64,000 bases of DNA from Ligula intestinalis (GCA_036362985.1 JAYGXS010000003.1:82558368-82622367); one strand, 5' to 3'. Shown: positions 45,590-57,637, counted from the first letter of the stretch. Translations and numbers: made by a program. The notes: a model not told the origin generated them from the letters alone.

Positions 45590-46085
45590 GTGTAGCGGTT
45601 CCTTAGCCCACCTCTTCCGAACGCGAGATGCCACAGACGTGGTCTCGCAGTGCCAGTCTTGGTCATCCAGTCGCGCTCGACCCAGCGCGATGGCCCATAT
45701 CCTCATGCGGCGTACAACCTTTACCCTCGCGTGACTGGGGCACACCCACGTACTCCAGACTGGTCGGGCTGAATAGCATTCAGAAGCTGACTTACACAAA
45801 GTTCGTTTTGGGCCCTTTGTGACAATTCCCGCACTGACGAACACTCAGGATTCCGCCCATCAGGGTGCAGACGCAGGCAACGTCATTGGCTGCTGTGACG
45901 ACCCCACGCTCTCAAGCGGCACTCACGGTCGAACGCCATACCAGATCAAATGGCTGCTATCTCCTTACTCTTCTGTACAGAATACATTGTTCCTATCCAT
46001 CTGTCCTGCCAAAGACTTCACCCATCCCGTAAGAACGCGCGCCTGAATGATCGCAGTTGCCAAGGTTTAACTCAATTAATCGCCT
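45590..46085 (-). repeat. R3 repeat copy
   Basis: Ccttactcttctgtacagaat, then acattgttcc, tctgtcctgcc and gatcgcagttgcc, aaggtttaactcaatta match other R3 copies. The 5' portion is GC-rich and more diverged. Confidence 0.5.
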
Positions 46086-46089
46086 GCTA

Positions 46090-47190
46090 TAGACATACGG
46101 AAGTTTAAGTTGTAATAAACGACCTTAAGCGAACTGAAAATACCAGATTTAAAAAACAACATAAAATTCCGAAAAGCACAAACAGCTGAAAATGAGCAAG
46201 GTTAACATTTAAATTTGATCGAAACCATGCAAAATAAACCGCGTGCCTAAATCAGCAGAAGTAACGTTGTGCTTGAAGTGTTCCTTTAACGAGGTTTGCA
46301 CCTAAGTACCCTTCAAAAATAAGTGTGATATACGGTTAGCGAGGAGACTTAGGTGTGATTATAGGTTCCAACATGGTTTAATGGGAATTGGTTGTTTTTT
46401 CTCCTGATTCTACATTGTTTGAGCGGCATTTGACTAAGGCCAAACGATATTTTACCTGAATGGGAAAAGAACGCATAACATGAATAAACTTCTTCATAAG
46501 CTTACTAATTTATGCTTAGGTTACCATCTTGCATCCATTGCACTCTGAGGCTAGCATACAATCTCACCGCTGGCTACGGCCCACCGAATGCATAGCGTAA
46601 GGTACTTCACTGTATTGCGTATAAACCGGTATTGTAATTCATTCTTGTGATAACCTATAAAAGAGGCCACCTACCTAGCCTTACCGGGAAGCCATTTCTG
46701 ATTGGTGTGAACGCATTTTAATAAAAGTTCACCTGAGAAATGTTTGATTTTAGTTCCAGTGTGTTTTTACTTCAGTAACGCTCAGTGACAATAGGCATTT
46801 AACTAGGATAATTGGTTCGCTGTGTAGAATTAGCTATCCTCTTTTATTTATTTTTCTCATATTTCCCTTTAAAAACTGGCTTTATACATATCGGTTGGCC
46901 TATTAGGCCTCTTATGAACACATTTTCAACGCTCTGTATATGCGAACTACAAGAATGAGTTTACTAGAACACAATGCCAAAACCGCTTTCAGGGAAGATC
47001 CATTTTGCCCTCATTTTAATGCAATTCGCAAATGCGCTGCTCATTCACGTAGGGGTTTAGTTAATTCAGTATAGTTCAGGATTTATATAATTATCGGAAG
47101 CATACGATATGATGTCTGGACCGTGAATCTTCCACATATTAACATATCAGTATTTATATATTGGCAGTTTTTACGGAGAAAATTTATCAG
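46090..47190 (+). repeat. direct repeat R2, copy 1
   Basis: About 1.1 kb collinear with 62410-63520. Blocks include ttaagcgaactgaaaatacc, gtaacgttgtg, ataggttccaacat, aagcttactaatttatgct, and gcatacgatatgatgtctgg. The end (gtctggaccgtgaatcttcc) resembles the end of PLE family C terminal repeats. Non-coding; many of the differences look like substitutions. Confidence 0.7.
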
Positions 47191-47219
47191 GTGGGCGTGG
47201 TAAAAAGGTCAGTAATATT

Positions 47220-47410
47220 TGGAGTTAATGATAGGCTCGTTATTTTATGTTCGTTGTCAAAATTAAAATGCCCTTTTACTATGAGGCCGGTCTGTGTGAC
47301 GTGTTTTTGTAAGTTTTCCCAAATGTGGTAAGTTTGTCTTGATAATTGTACTCCACATTGGATAAAAATACGAATTTAACGGTCTGGAAATTTTGCTCAG
47401 TGTGCTTTAT
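47220..47410 (+). repeat. repeat R6, copy 1
   Basis: Blocks tgacgtgtttttgtaagttttcc, gataaaaatacgaatttaacggt and aaattttgctca match 54110-54190 (tgacgtgtttttaaacttttca, gataaaaatacgaagttaacgg, aaatttgttca). Confidence 0.6.
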
Positions 47411-48700
47411 ATATGTATATGTAAACTGTTTGAACGAAGTGATTTCTGCGGTAAATAATACTAAAGTAAACCCACCACGCGTATATGTATCTTGCGATCC
47501 AGAGAGCGTACGTATGTACGTACGGTCAGCATGAAGCAAAATGAAATTGTAACGGAGAATTTATCGCCACAGGTGGTTTGCCAAGGAAGTGTGACGCGAC
47601 AGGGTGTGTCGGGTTTCTGTTTTAATTGATTTATCTTCCGATTCATTTGAATTAATTAGATCATGGTTCAACCTACATAGAAAGATGCAACTTAGGAGAG
47701 GTTAAATTACCTATACCATATTTACGCTGCGCAACCTGCCCCAACAAATCTCAAAATCATAAATTCATTTGATTGATACCCGTAACCTTAGTGATTCACA
47801 CACATTCCACCTTATCCGTGTGAAAGTAACATCCCAACAGTGCAGTTTTCCTGTTTCCTTGGAGAACCTTTATCTTTATCTGTCTATATATTATGTTCCA
47901 ATCGGAGTTTTAAAAATGCTACGATGGACATTCTACTGATTGATCAATAAACGCGCAAGCAGAACTCAGATAGTTGAAGTCGAGAGTTCCAAAAGTCATG
48001 CCAACTCAAGTAAACATCCGTACAAAAACGTATGCAACATTTTTTTCGGGTGAGATGTGCCAAACAGTATCTTAACTGGGAGCTCGAAGCCATCTTTTAG
48101 TCCCTAACGTCAGTTTCTTTATTGCTGTTCAATAATAATTCACAGAAACATCGTTTTCCACTTGTCTTGAATCAAAGAGTAAAAACGGCATTGACTCCTA
48201 AATAGTCTTTCATATTTGCTCAACGGCGTTAAAATTTATTTTGGTCAGATTTAAGATTACCTACCGTGAATGTCTATGTCCCAGTATCTACCTGAGATCA
48301 CACAAAGGTGAGTCCTTTTGTCTCAAATTCACAAAGCCCTGTATGATACCCAAGACTTGCATCATATTCTCTACTGTATTTTTAAACATTGAAAATGTAA
48401 TCTGTTTTAATTTTGCCGTTTTTGCGGCAAGTGATATTTAAATAAGCAAGTCACGCAAAAATTGACATAGTTTATTTTGTGTGCGTATGGTCAACATGTT
48501 AATACAATGCAAGAGGAAGATCTGACGGAATATTAATCGGCATGCGTAGTTAAGCAAGGAACTCTGAGGCGCCAGGCTGTGTTGGGTTTTGCTTTTATTG
48601 ATTTCTCTTTGCGTGCACTTAACTTCATTAGTTGCTGTTTCAATAAAGCAGCACTTGACAGCGCAACTTGCGTTATTTACGTTATGCGACGAGGGAAGCA
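47411..48700. other. no gene recognised
   Basis: AT-rich sequence with short chance frames only; an inverted 8-mer-scale motif acgtacgtatgtacgtacg near 47505 is a simple alternating palindrome. Confidence 0.4.
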
Positions 48701-48759
48701 ATTGATGAGCACTCTCGAAATTAATGGATCCAATTAATTCTGCTAGTTACGCAAAATTT

Positions 48760-49440
48760 CACTTGGGAAAAGATGGTTAAACTGTCTGAGTGAGACACGA
48801 AAGCCAGCCCTTGTGAGCTCCTTGCTCCTCATCGTTAGAAATGCTTGGACGTAACCTAGTACGCAAAGCGACAATGTGATTTCCCTCCTCCGTCTAACAA
48901 GAGCAATTCAAGTTTGAAACGTTGAATCGAAGTATGTGCACAGCGGCACGCTTAGTTTGTATTTCCTTTCAGCTTTCGTTATATGGAACTTTAAAAATAT
49001 GCAATTCTCATTTTTTCTTACCAATATCACCCATGGCTGAATGCATTGAACTACTTTCTTAGCTTCAAATTACTTTCTGACAGCCTGATATAATATCAAA
49101 ATTACAATCCTCTTCGGAGGTTTTCGGAAGCATAGTTTTTATCGATATATTGAACGAAAGCTGGGCGGAATTTGAAGTTTCTAAATAGGAGTAAACGTTT
49201 CTGTATCGAAAAGTTCTGTCACAAATTCCTCCCACCTGGTTCGATTATTAGGCAAGTATTATTTATATGGCCGCCTACGGAAGACGAGAGAAAATGTGGC
49301 TTTGTTCCAATTTACGGCAAAATTAGGGTTGGATTAAGGAGAAGAATATGCGATCGCTGGGATAAGAGTTTAATTCGCCTGAAGTTTCGAAGTACGTCGT
49401 GGATGCATCATCAGAGACAATAGAAGAAATAAGCGATTCA
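48760..49440 (-). repeat. PLE-associated repeat copy 2 with terminal repeat
   Basis: Partner of 44540-45545. The right end (49170-49440, minus strand) is a PLE terminal repeat with cagcgatcgcatattcttctcc and a hammerhead-like motif at 49378-49416. Confidence 0.55.
49378..49419 (-). ncRNA. decayed hammerhead ribozyme-like motif
   Basis: On the minus strand CTGATGA (49408-49414 reversed), then a stem II that no longer pairs well, GAAAC, TTC and AGGCG. Core boxes and stem I (TGTCT with AGGCG) survive, but stem II has mutated compared with 35279-35312. It is probably inactive. Confidence 0.45.
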
Positions 49441-50489
49441 TACACAGTCACTATGCTACTGTATACTTAGTGCTATTAAAACCCCTCTCCTGTCAAGGGT
49501 AGCTGCTCACTTGTGCGCCAATTGCTTGATGCCGGAATGCGGATCGTAACCTGCTCACCTTTCATCCGCCGCGGTAGACTAAGCGCCATGATTGTTTTAC
49601 CAACTGGCGCTGGCGTTAGATGGCACATTGACCAATGCGTTCTCGAAGTGAAGCCTTTTTAAGGACAAACTAAACCCTAACACAACATTGGAATCAGATA
49701 GGGCATTACAGTTGTTCACAGACTGGAGGACCGTGAACTATGAATCAAGTAACGCGAGACTCACAAGACCGTCACCTTCAGCAAGTATTTCGGCTTCTTG
49801 TCCCAACCATCAAAATGTAGCTTAAGTGGGCTGGCAACATTATTTATGGTACAGCATAATCCCAGGATGTATCAGTCACGGCAAGATGCTGGTTTTCGAA
49901 TGAGCTCTTTAGTTGTCATTACAAGAATAGCTGTCTTTCGATCTAAATAGGCTGTTTTTCTAAATCTGAATATCCTAATGAGATTGCAATGCATTTTTTT
50001 AAAATTTTATAAACACCGGGAATGCCAACTTTTAAATGTGCACATCTTTCTGGGTATCTGGTAAAAAAATATATGTTTCGAATAGCAGATTGTTTTATCA
50101 GTACTTCTCTGTTAATTTTAAATTAATTTATGGGTTCTTACCAATTTTACGAAATCACACAGATGCTTTGTAGCATATTTTAATTATAGCAACATACAGT
50201 TTGTTTCAATTAACGTATTTCATCAATAGTTCCTTTCCGGTTTCAGAGGAAAAATTAAGATATCCACAGGATTATTGTCCTCCCCTGTTTCTGCGCTAAC
50301 GTTTAGAATTTGCAAAGTAATATTTGTACACTTTGCAGTTCTTAAAACGCATGTTTTGGTTTACAGAATCAGGGAGATTTCACCCAGCACATGTTTTACA
50401 ATGTAAACAGACATACGTATGTTGTGCTACTTACATATATTAGTCGCCAGATCCCATGCAACTTGAATGATGAAATTTGACTAGGAACT
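49441..50489. other. no gene recognised
   Basis: GC-richer to 49650, then AT-rich. No supported feature. Confidence 0.4.
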
Positions 50490-52000
50490 TTAGCGTTTTT
50501 TAGTAACACTATTTTGATTCATTTGGTTTATTGAATTCTGTGAAAGCCTTTAAGTTAGTTAAATCATCACTTATTTAGGTTTATTAAAGGAAATAGCCAT
50601 TAATTCTGGGGAAATTGGGAGCATTCTCATATCGAAGCAATTTCCTATGCAATTACGAAAGAGAGAACCAAGCTGAACGTTGATTATGATATGAAGGAAC
50701 TCCAAAATAAGTAAAATAGGTATAGAAGATATCCCTTCCAGAACTGAAAAAGTTTGTCCAAAATTGTTCAGATTCAAGTGAAGCCAACTTAAAGAAATCG
50801 CATTTATTTGCAGTTATATTAAAGATTTTTATTTAAAAAATGATGTTTAACTATCCTGTGAAGTTTTTGCACAAAATGCAGTAACAGAGAAGTGTTTGTT
50901 TTAATCTTAAAATAACTTACAAATGTCTTTGCGCAAACGCAAAATGTTGAAAATTGTAACACAATTTTAGTACAAAAAAAGCCTTATTTAATGTACATCG
51001 CGTAAAAAAATATAGTATTTTGTGTACTTTAGGTTCCCTTTTTGCGGTATTAGAAGTGTAACAGACAGAAGAATAGTAAGTATTTCAAAATCGCAATGTA
51101 TATGACCAGTTTTTGAATTCACAAGATTATATCAGGAAGAAGAATTAATCAATTTACTCTAAAAATAATCCATTTTAAAGAGAAAGGAATGTTCTTCAAT
51201 CTCCAGTCAAATTGAATCGTTTGTCTTCAGGAAACTTAACGAAATTCTCTAATTTCATCATGACATTATGTTGAAAAAGGTTAATTTACGCAGAAGCTCA
51301 TCAGCCAAATATCTAATCAAAGCATTTTCTAAGGGGTAACCTTTTATGGAAAGTTTATTTTAAATTAATCTTAGGAATAGTAGTTTCACAAATCCACTAC
51401 AGACATGATTTACTCTCGAAAAGTGGTTTGCTGTTTTGAGACATTTCTTCATATCAAAAACGTTGCCATAATCTTTGAAACTTATATCGGAAAACACTTT
51501 TTTTCGGTAAATGTTCTTATATCTGTCTTATTTAAAGGCTTTTTGTGGAAACATAGATCGGATGCAGACATTATAAATTTATCAATGAAGACAGTGAAAA
51601 CAAGGAAAATGATGGCACATTTTTTTGGACAAAATTCAATGAATAATTATCGAGAAACGGTGAAATTTACAGAATATTTGACTTGAGAAAAGTCTTACCT
51701 ATATATAGAAAGTGGTTGCTTCAAGTTTTAAAGTTGAAACAATATCTAAATTTATTGTTCTAATTCATAGGTCTTTTTTATATTTCGAGAACCACCGGAT
51801 TATAGAGAAACACTTATTTTTCTTGACAAACATTTAGTAATTCCTATAGTTATTTTTAGTATTTTATATGCCTGATGCAGTTCATTATTTTTTCTAAATC
51901 TTCCTAAATGTATTCACACTTATACAAAGTTATGAAAGTTGCGTGGTCTTTGGCGACTACAGTAAACCCGTCATTTAGTCACAATTGTGCTCAGGTGCGA
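50490..52000 (-). repeat. dispersed repeat R1, copy 5 (reversed)
   Basis: Reverse complement of the order seen at 3340-4800: tgaattctgtgaaagccttt, ggaaatagccattaattctgg, atatcgaagcaatttcctatg near 50630, and tatacaaagttatgaaagttgcgtggtctttgg near 51920. It is the best single partner for copy 1. The 93-codon frame at 51405-51686 is not conserved. Confidence 0.7.
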
Positions 52001-52714
52001 CCCTCAAAGAGAGGGATGCAAACTGCGCTTTAGGTAAGGGTACGGATATCTTTATGCACGCTTTCCGTACAATATTTTGGAGGTTTATAGTGTACTGAAA
52101 CTTGATATAAAATATCTATATTCGTATTTAGCAAATTTATTTAATGTAGACACGACTTATTCATTAAATAACTTTGCTATCATAAAGGTTTCTTCCTCAT
52201 TTACGTTCCAGCTGTATGACTTTGCTCATCGAATGTAATTTAAGAAATCAAACGACCTTATTTCACGAGATTTGAATATTTGACGACACAAATCATGCAC
52301 AGACTTTCGATGCTAGGTGTTAGCTGTTTTTGGCACATTTTTGGCACAGACTAATCGGGGCTCCAGCTTCGAAAATTGACCTAATAAACCATCGTTTCCC
52401 AAAGTGCTTTCTCTACATAACAAATCATACATTTCTAAGTAGATATTTATGTCATTTTTTTACTATGACATTGCGAAAATCCAAGCCCAGCCGCCAATAA
52501 CATGAACGCGTTAAAGTTTTGTAAGTTAAACAGTGCAGCATAGCCAGGCTGCGCTACTCACTTCGAGGAATGTCTCTGTCTTTTAAGTAAATTAAAAGTT
52601 TGAATAATTCACTACCTGCTGTACCAGTCTGTTTGCCGTTCAAAACATAATCATTTAAGGATTTCACTTTGAAATAAATTTATGTAAATAGGCCTTATAG
52701 TCTGGCCCGGCAAA
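52001..52714. other. no gene recognised
   Basis: AT-rich spacer with no supported feature. Confidence 0.4.
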
Positions 52715-52965
52715 GGAGAAAATCGATCGATGTGCAGTTCACTCCTCGCATACTTAATGGATACGAACGACCGAGTGGACGCGAGAGGGGCCTTCCAAGT
52801 CTATTACCAGACACCCAAACACTACTCTAAAAGCCTATGCAAAGGAGTGGTAGCCTCAGGCGAAGCAGTGATAATCCGTTAGGCAAAACTCACTCTGCTG
52901 TCAAAGGGCACTACAACAACTAATTTGTTTCCCTGGATCAACTTCAAGCGGGAATTCCATGCCTT
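52715..52965 (+). pseudogene. PLE endonuclease C-terminal fragment
   Basis: One frame reads SLLAYLMDTNDRVDARGAF, QVYYQTPKHYSKSLCKGVV, ASGEAVIIR, stop, AKLTLLSKG. It aligns with PLE B SSFLAHMVDFRHQVDPNEAF, RVIYRVPPNYPKSLSQRLL, ATTEATAIRLRKP. Only this C-terminal piece survives; the YIG core is gone upstream. It was found by translation in all frames, since the frame is interrupted and short. Confidence 0.65.
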
Positions 52966-53246
52966 CTGAAACCACGCCACACGAAACCATAAAGAGTAAT
53001 TTAACACACGGTGCACGTCTGACGTACAGACTCCAAGCCGCCAACCGTCAGGAAGTTATCTCCCCTGTTTCATGCGTGCCGCATTCTACGTACTCCACGG
53101 GCTAACTCCAGCATACACGACACGAGAGAACACCGCGAATACTAACCCCACCCTCCCCCCTCACCACGAGTGGCCGTTTTATTCTGCAGGTCATTGTATC
53201 GGCATGAGAATGAATGACCGAAGAAAATGTTTGGCAACAATGGTTT
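52966..53246. other. unassigned spacer
   Basis: Short stretch downstream of the PLE fragment without recognised features; a C-rich run (accccaccctcccccctcacc) lies near 53150. Confidence 0.4.
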
Positions 53247-53470
53247 AAGAAGTGCATCTCATAAAGCCCTAGGTCCAGTATTTTGTCCTATAGAAACATT
53301 GGTGGGAACTTAGGGTATGCAGTGGAATATACTTTGCTAACTGTTACATGCATTTTATTTTGTTATGTTTAGAAATGTTGTTCATCTATATCCAGTGATT
53401 TTCGTGATGCGTATTATCGTTTACTCTATTGCGGAAAAAAACGGATTATCAAAATGCAGCTTACTTGAAA
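53247..53470 (-). mobile_element. T element fragment, reversed
   Basis: Ggcaacaatggtttaagaagtg, tggaatatactttgctaac, gaaatgttgttcatctatat, gcggaaaaaaacggattatc: the reverse complement of the right half of T2. The other end is missing. Confidence 0.55.
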
Positions 53471-53509
53471 TAGGATAAGCTGTGAAGGAAGACTGCAGTG
53501 GGCGTTAGA

Positions 53510-53960
53510 GCCACTTTGGGTACCCGGGACCGCTGTGTCATCACGCCAAGGCTGCAGTCACGCTGACTGCCCGTAACCTGTCTGGTGCGACCAGCTAACA
53601 TGCCCAGTCTCGGCTGTGCCCACATCGTGGCGTAAACTCGCGCGGTACAACCAATCACCCCCAAGGCTGCATAACACCAAATGGTTAACGGTGGCCGCTA
53701 GGATAAATGTTGCCAGACAGCTTTCTGGGCCCAACCCTCCTCGCGGCTAGACGTGTGCTCCGGTAGTTAAGACTCCGTCCTAACTTTTCTCCTTTCCGTC
53801 TGTACAGAATACACTATTTCCACTGCTCTGGCCTTCCCAAGGCTTTTTTACTCATCTCCTAAGGAACCTGGCCTGGAAGATCACAGCCGTAAGGGTTAAA
53901 GCCTATTTTTCTTGACACCCTTCGATAGCCACTCCGAAGGAGGTAAGGGGGCCGTTAGCG
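53510..53960 (-). repeat. R3 repeat, uninterrupted copy
   Basis: Matches 60030-60650 in reverse (gccaggttccttagga, cagacggaaaggagaaaagtta and ggtcgcaccagaca read on the minus strand). It also serves as the empty-site reference for T2 at 43569. Confidence 0.65.
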
Positions 53961-54039
53961 CTTAAGATACAATTATTTCCGGTAAGCGAACAAAATTAAT
54001 ATATTCCCTCATTATTACGGGAACTTGTTGGAAGTAACT

Positions 54040-54200
54040 AACAGGCACGTTATTTGTGTGCATGTCTTCAAAATAGGAATGCACTTTAACTTTGAAGTCA
54101 TTCGGTATGACGTGTTTTTAAACTTTTCATAACCAGGGCAACACGGGATAAAAATACGAAGTTAACGGTATTAAAATTTGTTCAAATTGCGTTACATATA
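54040..54200 (+). repeat. repeat R6, copy 2
   Basis: Partner of 47220-47410, ending just before the left arm of the foldback sequence. Confidence 0.55.
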
Positions 54201-54514
54201 GATACAGTACTGCAAGTGCTGCAAGATAATTTCATGACGAGCTTCAACGGGGTAGTTTAGCATATACAGTAGACGCCAAAGGTCATGCGAAATTTCGACA
54301 TATGCGAAAGTCTGATTCCCATTTGCTAATCGGCATTGACTCAATTTGTAATACGGATTATCGTGTAGTTTATTTTGAAGTCATTTCAGTCAGGATAAGA
54401 TGTCAGCTTTTTAACGAGCTTTGTTCTGACCACTAGCAAAAAGTATCTATTGTAATAACTGGCTACTTAATAAGTATGCCGTTTTATCATTTATTTTGAC
54501 TGCCTTTATAAATT

Positions 54515-54536
54515 GATAGATAGATAGATAGATAGA
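54515..54536 (-). repeat. (CTAT)n LINE 3' tail
   Basis: About five tandem tetranucleotides between the arm sequence and the 3' untranslated region of the LINE. Confidence 0.85.
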
Positions 54537-57500
54537 GAACTATATTTTGATGATAATATCAAAATTTTCAGCAAAAAAGTGGCTCCATTCACGGAGAGTA
54601 AAAATAAGATCAATTATGGGGTCCAAAAAGCTCAAGAGTAAACGGTCAAAGATAACAAAATGCTCAAAGTAAGAAGTCAACACGGTTACCACATCTGTTA
54701 TGGAGACAGGTCTGCCTTCAGCTTCTCAATTTCCATTTCTTCACACGTGAGGAATCGTGCTAAGAATGGGATAACCGAGTAGTGGTAGGCCGATGTACGG
54801 CAGGTCATATGACGGAAGCTTCGGCGCATGGTACGAGAAGATTTCGCAGCCATTAATTCAGAGTGGAGAGGGTGAGCGACCTCACTTAGAATACGGTCCA
54901 CGAAATTCTTGACCGATTTAAAATGTCGCTGTATGATGAGGTCAGCTAAAAAAACATAGGAATAACCGGCAGCTGAAGAGAGCATGCGGAGAATACGTTT
55001 AATAATAAGTAAGTCTTTCTTGAGTAGTGCTGGAAAAGTAACTGGAGAGCAATAAAGAATAAGAGGGAGGATACAGGCATCTATAAAACGCCAGATGAGA
55101 GCTTGTGGGGTGCGATATGAACGCAAGCGGCGGACATAATACAAAAGTTTGCGGATTTTTATAAAAAGGTCTTCAATATGAAGAGTAAATGAGAGGTTGG
55201 AAGCAAGTGTTACACCAAGGTATTGGAAGGAGGATACATTGTTGGGCAGAAAGTCAATGGTTTCAGGGCTGGTAGGGCGTCGCAGCCGAAAAATGCACTG
55301 GACTGACTTCCGCTCATTAAGTAAAAGGCCCTTTTCTGACGACCATGCTGTGACATGGTCCAGTCCATCCTTCAGTGTTTGGAGATGGGTCTGGCTTTTG
55401 AGAGGATGGCCGAAAACCATATCGTCAGCGTATTTGGCAAACAAACATGCGTTTGGAGATCGTAGGTCATCAGTATGGAGGGAAAAAAGATGAGGGGATA
55501 ATATAGACCCCTGCAGAACTCCACAATTGTTGGGAAGGACCGTGGATTTTCGCTTCCCGGTCTGAACGAATTGGGTGCGGGAAGAAAAATAGTCCCTTAG
55601 CCATGAGACAACGCAGCCAGGAGAGCCACATGCAGAGGTTTTACTAAGAAGAAGATGGCGCGGGATCGTGTTGAAGGCTGAGGAATAGTCAAGAAAAGCA
55701 CACGCGTAAGCACGGAATCCCTTATCCAAGTCCCTAAGAGCAGAGTGGACTACTAAAGCAACTGCATCTAGGGTACTACGCCTCGCCTTATACGCAAACT
55801 GCAAGGGATCAGAAAAATTGGATGAAAACGGCTTAATGATGTCCAAAGCGACTCGTTCTGTAAGTTTGAGGAGTGCAGAAGAGCAGGCGATTGGGCGAAA
55901 GGATTTGGGACCCGTTGAAGTGGGTTTTTTCGGGATAGGAGTGATTTTGACCGAACGCCAACCGTCAGGAATCTTGGACTCCATGAAAGATAAATTAATA
56001 AGATGTGCCAAGACAGGAGCTAATTGAAAAGAGCAAGATTTAAGGAGAAATGGGGAGACGCCATCTGGTCCGGCAGCTGTTGTACCTTTAACCTTGTTTA
56101 GGTGTTTCATCACTATTGCCACAGACACTGGAGAAAAATCACTTGGTGGTAACGAAATATCATTTGTCGGGAGATATGACTCGGTGGGAGTATGGATGAA
56201 GTTTGAGTTTAAGCTGTCTAGGTCAGCGTCAACATGTGCCAGCGTATTGCGTTGACCAGTGAGACGTTTAAGACTTTTCCATATTTCGGATGAAGAGAGA
56301 GGAGACGAAGATGTAGAAGAAGTAAATAGCTGACTAACAAGAAGGTCATTTAGTCTTGCGATCTCGCGTTTTATAAGGGCATTAACGTCCTTCAATCTTT
56401 CTCGTAAACCTAGTTTGCAGAACAGTTCCTTGTCTCTTCTCAAAGTTTTTAAGTGGGGAGAAGATATTCGGTCTGGTCTAACCATGACCGTGTCAAATGG
56501 ACAACAAATATTAAAAATTCCGTTGAGAAATGTTGTAAGATAACTCGAACACGACTCGACATTCCTGTTTTCGAGAAAGATGGGAATGCATTCAGTTATA
56601 CAAGTCTGAAGCAAGGAAATATTATGTGGGGACGTGTCACGAATGTGTAATTTCCTCTCGGGCGTTACTAATAGCCCTTTGTTGGTCTTAGAATAGATTT
56701 TTGGTTGACAGAGCAGTACGGAATGGTCTGAGCCTGCCAATGGAGCTCTATTTTTTACAGCAAAAAGCTTTGGATAGTTAGTCAGGATATGATCGAGTGG
56801 GGCGTCATCTCGTGTATTGAAATTAACTAAGTCACTAAATCCTAACAATATGAGGGGACGTAGATTTACTCGATTGAAGTCCCCACATAAAATAATTACA
56901 TGCTCGCAAGACAGTGCGGCAAGCTTTTGGGAAAGAAAATCGAAAAAGTGGGTAAGGGCATCTTGACAGGTGGAAGGGGGTATGTAAATACTAACATAAA
57001 TGATGCCTTTTGAGTTGTGTAAAACTTTTGGCTGGTTTACAAAAACTGCTACTCCGCCACCTCTGCTGATTGATCGGGATTTTCTGTCCGAACGAAAACA
57101 GCAATAAGCTGGAGGTGTGATGAGCTGCGACTCTATATCCCTATTGAGCCAGGTCTCTTGAAGACAGATTACACCGCACTTACTGTGTTCCTGTTTCAAC
57201 ATAAGTGCATCCAATTCGAGACTTTTATTGAAAATAGACCTGCAGTTAGTGGACATTAGACCCGGAAGAGACATTGAGGCTAATGGTTGACGCTTCATAG
57301 CTTGTTTCCAACCGCATCGGTGCTTACGTGATCGTATTGCATTCCATTGGATAACATTTGGTGCTGATGTACTGCAGGTTCTGCAAATTAATCCAAAAGT
57401 ACATGAATGTTCGTTATGAATTTCCGTCGATAGAATATTTGTCCTTCGAGCATTCAAAAAGGTACGAGTGTACAGCAGAGATGACCTCATGTCCAGAAAT

Positions 57501-57586
57501 GCAGAAAAACAAAGTAGAGAAGTAGACAGTCTGGTATACACTAATAAATTCCCGCGTGAATGGAGAGCAAAAACAACCGGCAGCTC
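54515..57586 (-). mobile_element. CR1/L2/Rex1-like LINE, 5'-truncated
   Basis: A non-LTR retrotransposon of about 3.07 kb on the minus strand. Its 3' end is a (CTAT)n tail (gatagatagatagata on the plus strand, 54515-54535), the type of short tandem 3' end common in the CR1/L2 group. It lies within one arm of a foldback; aaattga at 54510 and aaattcga at 57587 flank it and probably represent the target duplication. Confidence 0.75.
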
Positions 57587-57637
57587 AAATTCGAAAGCCG
57601 TGCACGAAAAAAAATTTTTGTACATGTTTGATAGCAA
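54698..57637 (-). CDS. LINE endonuclease-reverse transcriptase (ORF2-like)
   Basis: An uninterrupted 979-codon frame. APE-type endonuclease at about residues 125-310: STNCRSIF, QETWL (E161), YIPPS, CGDFN (D253), LDHI (D282), AGSDHS (D304, H305). RT at about 555-830: ITPIPKKP, FRPIACSSALLKL, FAYKARRST, motif A CAFLDYSSAFNTI (D650), motif B GVLQGSILSPHLF, motif C KYADDMVFGH (D738, D739), and LNERKSVQ. All catalytic residues are present, so the enzyme may be or recently have been active. It makes cDNA at the nicked target. FLDYSSAFNTI suggests the CR1/L2/Rex1 group. The first ~17 codons (57587-57637) lie in the foldback flank, so the annotated start is probably not native; M50 or M114 are alternatives and the true N-terminus is lost by 5' truncation. 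Confidence 0.85.
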   Translation of the reverse strand: MLSNMYKNFFSCTAFEFELPVVFALHSRGNLLVYTRLSTSLLCFSAFLDMRSSLLYTRTFLNARRTNILSTEIHNEHSCTFGLICRTCSTSAPNVIQWNAIRSRKHRCGWKQAMKRQPLASMSLPGLMSTNCRSIFNKSLELDALMLKQEHSKCGVICLQETWLNRDIESQLITPPAYCCFRSDRKSRSISRGGGVAVFVNQPKVLHNSKGIIYVSIYIPPSTCQDALTHFFDFLSQKLAALSCEHVIILCGDFNRVNLRPLILLGFSDLVNFNTRDDAPLDHILTNYPKLFAVKNRAPLAGSDHSVLLCQPKIYSKTNKGLLVTPERKLHIRDTSPHNISLLQTCITECIPIFLENRNVESCSSYLTTFLNGIFNICCPFDTVMVRPDRISSPHLKTLRRDKELFCKLGLRERLKDVNALIKREIARLNDLLVSQLFTSSTSSSPLSSSEIWKSLKRLTGQRNTLAHVDADLDSLNSNFIHTPTESYLPTNDISLPPSDFSPVSVAIVMKHLNKVKGTTAAGPDGVSPFLLKSCSFQLAPVLAHLINLSFMESKIPDGWRSVKITPIPKKPTSTGPKSFRPIACSSALLKLTERVALDIIKPFSSNFSDPLQFAYKARRSTLDAVALVVHSALRDLDKGFRAYACAFLDYSSAFNTIPRHLLLSKTSACGSPGCVVSWLRDYFSSRTQFVQTGKRKSTVLPNNCGVLQGSILSPHLFSLHTDDLRSPNACLFAKYADDMVFGHPLKSQTHLQTLKDGLDHVTAWSSEKGLLLNERKSVQCIFRLRRPTSPETIDFLPNNVSSFQYLGVTLASNLSFTLHIEDLFIKIRKLLYYVRRLRSYRTPQALIWRFIDACILPLILYCSPVTFPALLKKDLLIIKRILRMLSSAAGYSYVFLADLIIQRHFKSVKNFVDRILSEVAHPLHSELMAAKSSRTMRRSFRHMTCRTSAYHYSVIPFLARFLTCEEMEIEKLKADLSP

